28,956 bases of DNA from positions 1 to 28,956 of the forward strand of contig UQNU01000025.1 of NCBI GenBank assembly GCA_900542555.1, read 5' to 3'. The translations under genes and the position numbers were made by a program. The notes under the pieces were generated by a model. The model was not told the DNA's origin and did not search any database. It saw only the letters and a program-made list of their open reading frames with translations. Origin of the DNA: an uncultured Collinsella sp. (GTDB lineage: Bacteria > Actinomycetota > Coriobacteriia > Coriobacteriales > Coriobacteriaceae). Positions 23,187-28,956 of the stretch are shown piece after piece (within the stretch, counting starts at the first letter, position 1; each line of letters opens with the position of its first letter).

Positions 23187-24122
23187 ATGATCCTCACCGT
23201 TACGATGAACCCGTCCGTCGATACGCGCTATCAGCTCGATGAGCTCGTCATCGACGACGTCAACCGTGTGACGCCCGAAAAGACCGCCGGCGGCAAGGGC
23301 CTTAACGTAGCCCGCGTCCTGGGTCAGCTGGGCGACGACGTTGTGGCAACCGGCCTGCTCGGCGGCCACATGGGCGCCTATATGGCCGAGCTCATGGATG
23401 CCAACGGCATAAAGAATGACTTTGTGCCCATCAAGGGCGAGACTCGCATTTGCCTCAACATACTCCACGCCGGCAACCAGACCGAGCTGCTCGAGAGCGG
23501 CCCGACAATTGCCCCCGAGGAGCTCGATGCCTTTACCGCCAAGTTTACCGAGCTTGCGGGCAAGGCCGACGTCGTCACTATTTCGGGTTCGCTGCCCCGC
23601 GGTGTCGAGGCAGGCTACTACGCCAAGATTACGGGCATTGCCGAGAACGCCGGCGCCAAGGTGCTGCTCGATACCTCGGGTGCCTCGCTCGAGGCTGCAC
23701 TCAAGTCCGAGGTCAAGCCTGAGCTGGTTAAGCCTAACCTGACCGAAATTAACGGCCTTCTGGGCACGAGCTTTACCACCGACGATGTGGACGAGCTCCG
23801 TTCCGCGCTCGCCTCTGACGCCCGCTTCTCCGATATCCCCTGGGTCGTCGTATCCATGGGCGCTGCCGGCTCAGTTGGCTTCCACAATGGCCGTGCGTTC
23901 CGCGCCAAGACCCCCGATATCCCCGCCGTTAACGCTACGGGCTCTGGCGATTCGACCATTGCCGGCTTCGCACATGCGATTGCTGCCGGAGCCGACGACG
24001 AGACGGTGCTGCGTACCGCCAACACCTGCGGCAAGCTCAATGCCATGGATCCCATGACTGGCCACTTGGTCATGGATCGTTGGGACGAGGTTTACAACGG
24101 CGTTGTCGTGACCGAGCTGTAG
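23187..24122 (+). CDS. lacC: Tagatose-6-phosphate kinase / 1-phosphofructokinase family
   Basis: PfkB-family kinase, here most likely converting tagatose-6-phosphate to tagatose-1,6-bisphosphate. The 311-residue product has MNPSVD at 7-12, TAGGKGLNVARVL at 33-45, ISGSLPRGV at 132-140 and the catalytic GSGDSTIAGF at 252-261 with base D255. The family does not separate LacC from FruK by motif; the AgaS/NagA context favours LacC. The ATG at 23187 follows AAGGAG with six bases of spacing. No tagatose-bisphosphate aldolase is in the window. Confidence 0.88.
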   Translation: MILTVTMNPSVDTRYQLDELVIDDVNRVTPEKTAGGKGLNVARVLGQLGDDVVATGLLGGHMGAYMAELMDANGIKNDFVPIKGETRICLNILHAGNQTELLESGPTIAPEELDAFTAKFTELAGKADVVTISGSLPRGVEAGYYAKITGIAENAGAKVLLDTSGASLEAALKSEVKPELVKPNLTEINGLLGTSFTTDDVDELRSALASDARFSDIPWVVVSMGAAGSVGFHNGRAFRAKTPDIPAVNATGSGDSTIAGFAHAIAAGADDETVLRTANTCGKLNAMDPMTGHLVMDRWDEVYNGVVVTEL

Positions 24123-24155
24123 GAGCTTGTGCTGCGGCCCCGGCATCGGTTGCTA

Positions 24156-24287
24156 GCTCATGTCGACGACAAGTGCAGTAGCATTATGCCGGGGCGCGAC
24201 GCCGACACTGTCGTGTTCAATCCCGACCTTACCCTGGTCGAGACGCATGTGGGTGGCAACAGCGTCGGTAATGCGTTTGCCGAGTAG
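24156..24287 (+). pseudogene. Remnant 3' end of a second nagA gene
   Basis: Read in the frame that ends with TAG at 24285, this stretch encodes 43 residues beginning AHVDDKCSSIMPGRDAD and ending SVGNAFAE. By my count 32 of 43 match the C-terminus of NagA at 21429, and both stop at the same place. There is no start codon in that frame with a ribosome binding site, and the rest of the gene is absent. The frame is open back to the lacC stop. This looks like what remains after deletion of a tandem nagA copy. GCCCCGGCAT at 24137-24146 and ATGCCGGGGC at 24186-24195 form a perfect inverted repeat that may now act as a hairpin in the mRNA. Confidence 0.85.
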
Positions 24288-24319
24288 CCGCCAAAGAAAC
24301 GATCCGAGAGGGGATTTAG

Positions 24320-24793
24320 ATGATTTACGGTGCATTGGGCGATATCGAGGAGTACCGCGGAATGCTCAAGGGGCTCGACGTGCTGATCGACTGGCTCGAG
24401 GAGAACGATCCGGCGCAGCTCGAGGTCGGCAGCCATCCGATTCTGGGCGACAAGGTCTTTGCGAACGTCATGGCTCCCACGACGCGTCCCGAAGCCGAGG
24501 CTCACTATGAGACGCATCAGCGCTATCACGACCTGCAGATCGACGTCGAGGGTCGCGAGGCCTTTAAGGTTGCCACGGGCAGCCTGACGCTGGTCCAGGA
24601 GTTTGACGAGAAGGACGACTACGATCTGGTCGATTCCGACGCCTCGATCGCCGGCGATCTTGCTGACGACAAGTTTGCGCTGTTTGTTGCCGGCGAGCCT
24701 CACATGCCCACGCTCGAGTTCCCGGGCGATGGCGCGCAGCCGGTCAAGAAGATCTGCTTTAAGCTGCTTGCAGACGCTTACTGGGAGGAGTAA
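24320..24793 (+). CDS. YhcH/YjgK/YiaL (NanQ-like) family protein
   Basis: A small cupin-fold family; NanQ (YhcH) speeds anomerisation of sialic acid, and relatives occur in several sugar operons. The 157-residue product has the signature ETHQRYHDLQIDVEGRE at 64-80, whose H66 and H70 are probable metal ligands, and FALFVAGEPHMP at 119-130 with H128. Length is typical. GAGAGGGG precedes the ATG. Placement after the kinase and the nagA remnant suggests a mutarotase-like accessory role in host-glycan sugar use; the substrate here is unknown. Confidence 0.88.
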   Translation: MIYGALGDIEEYRGMLKGLDVLIDWLEENDPAQLEVGSHPILGDKVFANVMAPTTRPEAEAHYETHQRYHDLQIDVEGREAFKVATGSLTLVQEFDEKDDYDLVDSDASIAGDLADDKFALFVAGEPHMPTLEFPGDGAQPVKKICFKLLADAYWEE

Positions 24794-24853
24794 CGAGCCG
24801 CTCGGCTGAGCTGTTCGTTTTGCGAGCGTTATCCCTTGGAGGAACGCGCTTGG

Positions 24854-24904
24854 GCCCCGCTGATCGCGGTTCCTTTGGGGATTGCGGTTGGCGGGGCTTT
24901 TGTT
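24854..24904 (+). terminator. Probable terminator after the amino-sugar genes
   Basis: GCCCCGC at 24854-24860 pairs with GCGGGGC at 24891-24897 across a long, internally structured loop, followed by TTTTGTT. The long loop lowers confidence. Confidence 0.55.
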
Positions 24905-24967
24905 GAGTAGGAGAGTTTCCGGCGGCGTTGTGCTTGGATTGGCGGATGTGCGCCCGAAATCGGCAAC

Positions 24968-24990
24968 AAAAAAGCCGCCCGAAGGCGGCT
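24968..24990 (-). terminator. Terminator of the tRNA-Thr transcript
   Basis: AGCCGCC and GGCGGCT flank a four-base loop at 24973-24990. The A-run at 24968-24973 reads as a T-run on the minus strand, immediately downstream of the tRNA. Confidence 0.92.
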
Positions 24991-25001
24991 ATCTTGTGCA
25001 A

Positions 25002-25077
25002 TGGAGCCAGCGACCGGGCTCGAACCGGTGACCCCCGCTTTACGAGAGCGGTGCTCTACCAACTGAGCTACGCTGGC
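25002..25077 (-). tRNA. tRNA-Thr, anticodon CGU
   Basis: On the minus strand a full cloverleaf is seen. The acceptor arms are GCCAGCG/CGCTGGC, the D-arm GCTC...GAGC, and the anticodon stem CCGCT/AGCGG with loop CTCGTAA. The T-arm is ACCGG-TTCGAGC-CCGGT. A genomic CCA end follows a U discriminator. The anticodon CGU reads ACG. It is flanked by its own promoter and terminator, so it is transcribed alone. Confidence 0.96.
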
Positions 25078-25116
25078 GGCCATGTGATGGCGCAACTGAG
25101 GCGTCAACGGCTGTCT

Positions 25117-25145
25117 ATGATACGGGACATCGCAAATCCGCGCAA
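25117..25145 (-). promoter_or_regulatory. Promoter of the tRNA-Thr gene
   Basis: On the minus strand TTGCGC (plus 25145-25140) and TATCAT (plus 25122-25117) are separated by exactly 17 bases, about 40 bases before the tRNA 5' end. Confidence 0.65.
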
Positions 25146-25284
25146 GTGTTCTGACGGCTTTTCTCACTTTAAATGCACTAATATTGGAGGCGTGATGTCT
25201 GCGGCGTCCATCTGGCGCTTGACCAGCTGTTGAGTTGGTGGTCGACGTCCCGCTCGTATGGGTCTCAAACAGAATGGGGCAGCC

Positions 25285-25767
25285 ATGGCTCAACCCAAGA
25301 TCCTTCTCACACGTATCGACGACCGTTTCATTTACGGACAAGACGTTGAGCTGTGGAACGAAGCCGTGGGTTCCAACCTTGTCCTAATCGTCAACGATGA
25401 GATCGCGGCAGATTCGCGCCAATGGGCACCCATGAGGGTGGCGGCGCCAGAAGGCGTTTGGACGCGGTTTTTCTCGGTACAAAAGGCCATCGACATCATT
25501 CATACCGCAACGCCTCGCCAATTGATTCTGATCATGGTGGCCTCACCCTCCGATGCGCTCGCGCTGGTTAAGGGCGGTGTGCCAATAACCAAGATTAGTA
25601 TCGGCCATATGCGGGCGGGGGAGGGCAAGCGCTCTGCAACGCCTGCCGTTGCCGTAGGCGATACAGACATCGCTGCCTTCAAAGAGTTGCAAAAGCTCGG
25701 TATAGAGCTAGAAATCCGCCATCTCCCCAGTTCCGCCCCCGATCCCATCGGCAATCTGTTCAACTGA
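25285..25767 (+). CDS. Orphan PTS IIB paralogue with Tyr in place of the active-site His
   Basis: The 160-residue product aligns without gaps to the IIB at 15499, with 87 identical positions by my count. It keeps ILLTRIDDR, RFFSVQKAID, ALVKGGVP and AFKELQKLG. The residue equal to phospho-accepting His17 is Tyr17 (codon TAC in DDRFIYGQ), so normal phosphotransfer should be impossible. The protein is otherwise intact, which argues against simple decay. No IIA, IIC or IID accompanies it. The ATG at 25285 has only a weak GGGG ribosome binding site. A sensing, decoy or regulatory role is possible (inference). Confidence 0.9.
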   Translation: MAQPKILLTRIDDRFIYGQDVELWNEAVGSNLVLIVNDEIAADSRQWAPMRVAAPEGVWTRFFSVQKAIDIIHTATPRQLILIMVASPSDALALVKGGVPITKISIGHMRAGEGKRSATPAVAVGDTDIAAFKELQKLGIELEIRHLPSSAPDPIGNLFN

Positions 25768-26093
25768 TCCCTTGGGGACGGAGGAAAACGGATCATTTTG
25801 CCTTCGTAGGGGATCTGTGTGGCGCTGTCCGCCAAAACTATGCCGGTTTACTACGATGAATTGCTTATCGCCGAGCATGCCAAATTTGCAGAGAATAAAA
25901 CCGCAGGTAGACGAGTTGCTAATTTTTTATAAACCAGCGCGTGGTCGGACATAGTGGGTTCATCGTAGTAATTCGGCATAGTTTTGTTATGTCACCAATT
26001 CGGTGGCATCGAAAAGAAGGATTTAGGCATGAAGCAGCGCCCGTCGGCGGTGGTGCCGGCGGGCGTTGCTGTGCGAGATGTCGCGTTGTGGGC
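25768..26093. other. Intergenic region between the orphan IIB and galM
   Basis: Contains the inverted-repeat element described at 25833-25986 and a GC-rich hairpin near 26033-26071 (CGCCCGTCGGC with GCCGGCGGGCG, one G-T pair). The hairpin lies just beyond the galM stop and has no T-run on either strand. It probably protects or ends the galM mRNA. No other gene is evident apart from a doubtful 22-codon frame at 26029-26097. Confidence 0.5.
25833..25986. mobile_element. 154-bp MITE-like element with 28-bp terminal inverted repeats
   Basis: Bases 25833-25860 and 25959-25986 are inverted repeats matching at 26 of 28 positions. The arms include CAAAACTATGCCG and TTACTACGATGAA. The interior is AT-rich and non-coding. 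Like the element at 5824 it begins with GCCAAAA followed by TAT, so the two could be related families. No target duplication is evident. Confidence 0.65.
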
Positions 26094-27146
26094 CTAGTGC
26101 CTCATAAAGTGGTATTCGATCACATTGCTGTAGGGGTGACCCGGGCCCACAATGCCCTGCGGGAACAGTGGCTGGTGCGGTGTGTCGGGGTACATCTCTG
26201 CCTCGAGGGCAAAGCCAACGCCCCAGCCATAGTTGGCATCGTCCTTGGCGTGCTCGTCGCCCAGCCAGTTGCCGGTGTAGAGCTGCACGCCCGGGGCGGT
26301 GGTGTAGTAATCCAACTCACGACCGGTCCACATCTCCTCGACGTGCATCGCGCGGCGCAGATTACGGCCGTACTGATAGCCATCGATGCACAGGCAGTGA
26401 TCGTAGCCACGGGCCTGCTTAATCTGCGGGTCGTCGGCTTCCATGCCAGGAGCGACGGGGCGCAGCTCACGGAAGTCAAACGGCGTGCCTTCGACCGGAG
26501 CGATCTCGCCGGTGGGGATGTTCTGCTCGTTGATGGGCAGGTAGTGGGCAGCGTTGGCAACAAAGAAGTGCTCACAGTCCATGCCGGCGTTATGACCGGC
26601 AAGGTTAAAGTACGTGTGGTTGGTCATGGACACGTACGTGGCGCGGTCGCTCTCGCAGCCATATTCGATACGGAAGTAGCCGGTGCGCGTCACGGTAAAC
26701 ACGGCCGTAAAGGTCCGGTTGCCGGGCAGGCCCAGCTCGCCATCCTCAAGCGAGGTGGTCATGCGCACGGCGTTGTGGACCTCGTCGAGCTCAACGTCCC
26801 ACACGCGCTTGTGCAGGCCGTGTTCAAGATCGCTGTGCAGGTTGTTGACGCCTTCGTTGGCCGGCATATGCCAGTCCGTGCCGGCGATGGTGATCGTGGC
26901 ACCTGCAGTGCGGCTGGCCACAGGTCCGATGGTCGCGCCAAAGCAGGCGGGGTTGTCAAAGTAATCCTCGAGCTTATCGAAGCCCAGCACCACATCGCGC
27001 ACGTTGCCGGGGATGTCGGGCACGTCGATGCCCAACACGGTGGCGCCATAGTCCATAATGCGAACGCAGATCTCGGGCCCGTTGAGGGTGTAACGATGAA
27101 CGGGGGTACCGCACGGCGCGGTGCCGAAAAGCTCGGAAGTGATCAT
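26094..27146 (-). CDS. galM: Aldose 1-epimerase (galactose mutarotase)
   Basis: Interconverts alpha and beta anomers of galactose or other aldoses. The 350-residue product has GATIGPVASRT near 70-80, the catalytic acid H177 in TNHTYFNLAG, D249 in GYDHCL, GVQLYTGNWL near 286-295, and the catalytic base E315 in FALEAEMYPD. Its length is normal for GalM. A frame opens 20 codons earlier, but the ATG at 27146 follows AGGAA and fits the family start. It lies downstream of the PTS IIC gene on the same strand with a terminator between, so it has its own promoter; I could not place one with confidence. Confidence 0.94.
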   Translation of the reverse strand: MITSELFGTAPCGTPVHRYTLNGPEICVRIMDYGATVLGIDVPDIPGNVRDVVLGFDKLEDYFDNPACFGATIGPVASRTAGATITIAGTDWHMPANEGVNNLHSDLEHGLHKRVWDVELDEVHNAVRMTTSLEDGELGLPGNRTFTAVFTVTRTGYFRIEYGCESDRATYVSMTNHTYFNLAGHNAGMDCEHFFVANAAHYLPINEQNIPTGEIAPVEGTPFDFRELRPVAPGMEADDPQIKQARGYDHCLCIDGYQYGRNLRRAMHVEEMWTGRELDYYTTAPGVQLYTGNWLGDEHAKDDANYGWGVGFALEAEMYPDTPHQPLFPQGIVGPGHPYSNVIEYHFMRH

Positions 27147-27268
27147 TTGGTTCCTAACATCGAGATATTTCGGACAAACTGTAGCGCGAACAGGCGAGAT
27201 TATCACTACACCCCACTAAAGCAGGGGGTATTTTTCTCAAAAAAGTGATGATTGACTTACTGTGGACG

Positions 27269-27302
27269 AAAAAAAGAAACCCGCCGGGATGCGACGGGTT
27301 TC
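27269..27302 (-). terminator. Terminator after the galactitol-type IIC gene
   Basis: GAAACCCG at 27276-27283 pairs with CGGGTTTC at 27295-27302. The A-run at 27269-27275 is the T-run on the minus strand. Confidence 0.92.
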
Positions 27303-27328
27303 TTCCACAGGGGATATGTGGCAATGAG

Positions 27329-28852
27329 TTAGGCGTTTGCCTTTGCGGACTCGGCTTCCTTAGCAGCCTTGAGGTCCTCCTCGGTAAACTTGCCGGTGGT
27401 GAGCGGCGAGAGGGTGCACTTGTCCTGCTTCGCGTACTCGATGTTACGAGCGATCATCTGCTTGCGATACCAAGCGAAGAGCGCGACGTACACGACGATG
27501 GCAACGACAGTGGCGATGATCATGGTCACATCGCCCGTGGTCGCCTTGCCCACGAAGAAGGCCAGGAACTTCTCGACAGGTCCTTCCATGGTGGTCTGAG
27601 AGATCAGGCCGGTAACGCCATCGGGGAAAGCGCCGACAGTCTTTGCGGTAAAGGTGACGAAGTCGGCGACGAGGGTGCCAGCGCCCAGGAAGACGGGCAG
27701 CAGGACGGCACCGATAACGACCATGCGAATCACGCGGCCGCGGGTGACAACGAGCAGTGCCGGCGTCAGGCCCATGGCGATGATGCCGCCGAGCGGCAGC
27801 AGACCGTTCCAAGTGCCAGTCGGGGAGAGGGGGCAGGGAACGTTGGCGAGCAGCAGAGCCTCACCCAGCATGATGGGGGCAAGGATGTTGGCGGCAGCCC
27901 AAATCTCGGCGCGGCCGGCGAGGAAGGGCCAGTCGAGACCGACGTTGAGGGTACGGCCCTGGAGCCACTTGCTGTTGTTGGCAAAGTCGGAGATGCCCTG
28001 AGACAGCGGCTCAACGGCTGCGATGAACCAAGAACCGATCATCGAGAACAGCTCAAGGCAGGTTGCGGCGGTAAAGGCGAGCGTGCAGATCTGCTGCGGG
28101 GTCTGGTGCGAAAGCAGGCCGACGAAGACGCCCAGGTAGATACCAATAGCAAACTTGGAACCCCAGAAGCCAATCATGTTGTTGAGCTTGGCAGCGTCGA
28201 AGTCGTACTTATCGAGGAAGGGGAGCACCTTGTCGATGATCTTGTTGAGCAGCATGGCCAGCGGGTTCATCATGTAGTTCATGTGAGTCGTGGTCATGGG
28301 GTTCTCCTCGGGAGCACCCAGAAGATCGTTGAACGTGGGCTTCATAAGGTCGGAGTTCATGATCTTCATGACGCCGACGAAGACGACGAGCAGCGTGGCG
28401 ACGACAATGTTGGCGCCAAAGTAGATGCAGGCAAGGCCGACGAAGGCGAGGTGCCAGACGTCAAAGATGTCGACGTCGATGGTGTTGGTCTTGGCGAGCA
28501 CGATCATCACGATGTTGACGATGACGAGCACCATCAGGAAGTACAGCGTGTAGGGAGAGCCCCAGGTGATGGTGGCCAGCGGTGCCCAACCCACGTCGGT
28601 GACGGTGAGCTGAAGGCCGGTGGACTCAACGAACGTCGTCATGGCGCTCGAGAAAGCCGTCGTCAGAATGTTGATGATGGCACCGATACCGGTAATGGCG
28701 ATACCGAGCTTAAGACCGCCCTCGAGGGCCTTGGTAAACTTAACTTTGAAGAGTAGGGCAATAACCGTCAAAACGATGGTCATCATAGGGGCTGCGCCAA
28801 GGTCGATCAGCGGCTGAAAGACGGCATTAGCAAACCCGATTACTGCGTCCAT
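27329..28852 (-). CDS. gatC: PTS galactitol-family component IIC
   Basis: Membrane subunit of a galactitol-type (GatC/SgcC) PTS. The 507-residue product begins MDAVIGFANAVFQPLIDLGA and has about ten hydrophobic segments. It shows the family-like VGWAPLATITWGSPYTLYF near 87-105, a hydrophilic loop with LNNMIGFWGSKFAIGIYLG, and a charged C-terminal tail. Galactitol IIC proteins are usually about 450 residues, so the tail is somewhat long. GAGGG precedes the ATG. IIA and IIB are not in the window and probably lie beyond the right edge, upstream on this strand. The true substrate may be galactitol, tagatose or a related sugar. Galactitol uptake would also feed tagatose-6-phosphate metabolism. Confidence 0.9.
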   Translation of the reverse strand: MDAVIGFANAVFQPLIDLGAAPMMTIVLTVIALLFKVKFTKALEGGLKLGIAITGIGAIINILTTAFSSAMTTFVESTGLQLTVTDVGWAPLATITWGSPYTLYFLMVLVIVNIVMIVLAKTNTIDVDIFDVWHLAFVGLACIYFGANIVVATLLVVFVGVMKIMNSDLMKPTFNDLLGAPEENPMTTTHMNYMMNPLAMLLNKIIDKVLPFLDKYDFDAAKLNNMIGFWGSKFAIGIYLGVFVGLLSHQTPQQICTLAFTAATCLELFSMIGSWFIAAVEPLSQGISDFANNSKWLQGRTLNVGLDWPFLAGRAEIWAAANILAPIMLGEALLLANVPCPLSPTGTWNGLLPLGGIIAMGLTPALLVVTRGRVIRMVVIGAVLLPVFLGAGTLVADFVTFTAKTVGAFPDGVTGLISQTTMEGPVEKFLAFFVGKATTGDVTMIIATVVAIVVYVALFAWYRKQMIARNIEYAKQDKCTLSPLTTGKFTEEDLKAAKEAESAKANA

Positions 28853-28956
28853 GTCTCCCTCTTTCCTAAAAGAGAATTTCCTTTTCCGTATGTTGCCTTA
28901 AAGACGATATGAGCAGGACATAAAAACATTGAGAGCCCCTGCTGCATGAAAGACCG

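Noticed and set aside
26029..26097. A 22-codon plus-strand frame with AAGAAGGA upstream
   Set aside because: Its codons coincide with a strong GC-rich hairpin and overlap the end of galM on the other strand; there is no other sign of a gene.
27245..28756. A 503-codon plus-strand frame opposite the PTS IIC gene
   Set aside because: It is a frame shadow. Its product is a low-complexity Asp/Glu/Gly/His string, while the minus strand encodes a clear membrane permease with a ribosome binding site and terminator.

Overview
The window looks like chromosome from a gut member of the Coriobacteriia, most likely Collinsella or a close relative. This is inferred from the high-GC coding style, the order tmk-holB-ricT, a mannose-family PTS with an embedded YajC-like protein, and AT-rich intergenic inverted-repeat elements. 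No rRNA or phage marker fixes the species. There is no CRISPR array, insertion-sequence transposase or replication origin that I can see.

Region 1 (1-5789) is housekeeping. A divergent gene starts at the left edge. It is followed by thymidylate kinase, the DNA polymerase III delta-prime subunit and a RicT/PSP1 protein with a very long basic tail, in overlapping order. A ComF-type phosphoribosyltransferase comes next, then an unrecognised 369-aa protein whose C-terminus resembles the DUF559/Vsr-like nuclease fold. Region 2 (5790-8510) holds a 217-bp AT-rich element bounded by 43-bp inverted repeats. It then has a good promoter feeding about 320 nt of structured, probably non-coding RNA that ends at the ribosome binding site of a substrate-binding lipoprotein, and finally long-form hibernation promoting factor. 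The RNA lies between comF and hpf/raiA, which makes a raiA-motif-like RNA the first identity to test.

Region 3 (8529-14185) contains a DegV protein, a beta-hydroxyacid dehydrogenase with an unusual Cys/His-rich tail, a small membrane protein, a HEAT-like protein, NAD-type isocitrate dehydrogenase and a membrane-anchored SurA-like protein. The run ends in a strong terminator.

Region 4 (14186-24793) is an amino-sugar locus, probably for N-acetylgalactosamine. A 550-bp control region precedes PTS IIA, YajC, IIB, IIC and IID. A GntR/HutC regulator, AgaS-type isomerase/deaminase, NagA deacetylase, a flavodoxin (opposite strand), a LacX-like mutarotase, a LacC-like kinase, a leftover 3' end of a second nagA, and a YhcH/NanQ-like protein follow. 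The route that fits is uptake and phosphorylation by the PTS, deacetylation by NagA, deamination and isomerisation by AgaS to tagatose-6-phosphate, then phosphorylation by LacC. The aldolase is not in the window. The same operator-like palindrome lies ahead of the PTS operon and ahead of agaS, and the GntR gene sits between the two.

Region 5 (24794-28956) has tRNA-Thr(CGU) on the minus strand, an orphan IIB paralogue whose phospho-accepting histidine is a tyrosine, a second inverted-repeat element, and galM and a galactitol-type PTS IIC on the minus strand.

The observations most worth following are the structured RNA, the His-to-Tyr IIB, the metal-binding tail on the dehydrogenase, the two inverted-repeat elements, and the operator and repeat architecture of the PTS control region.
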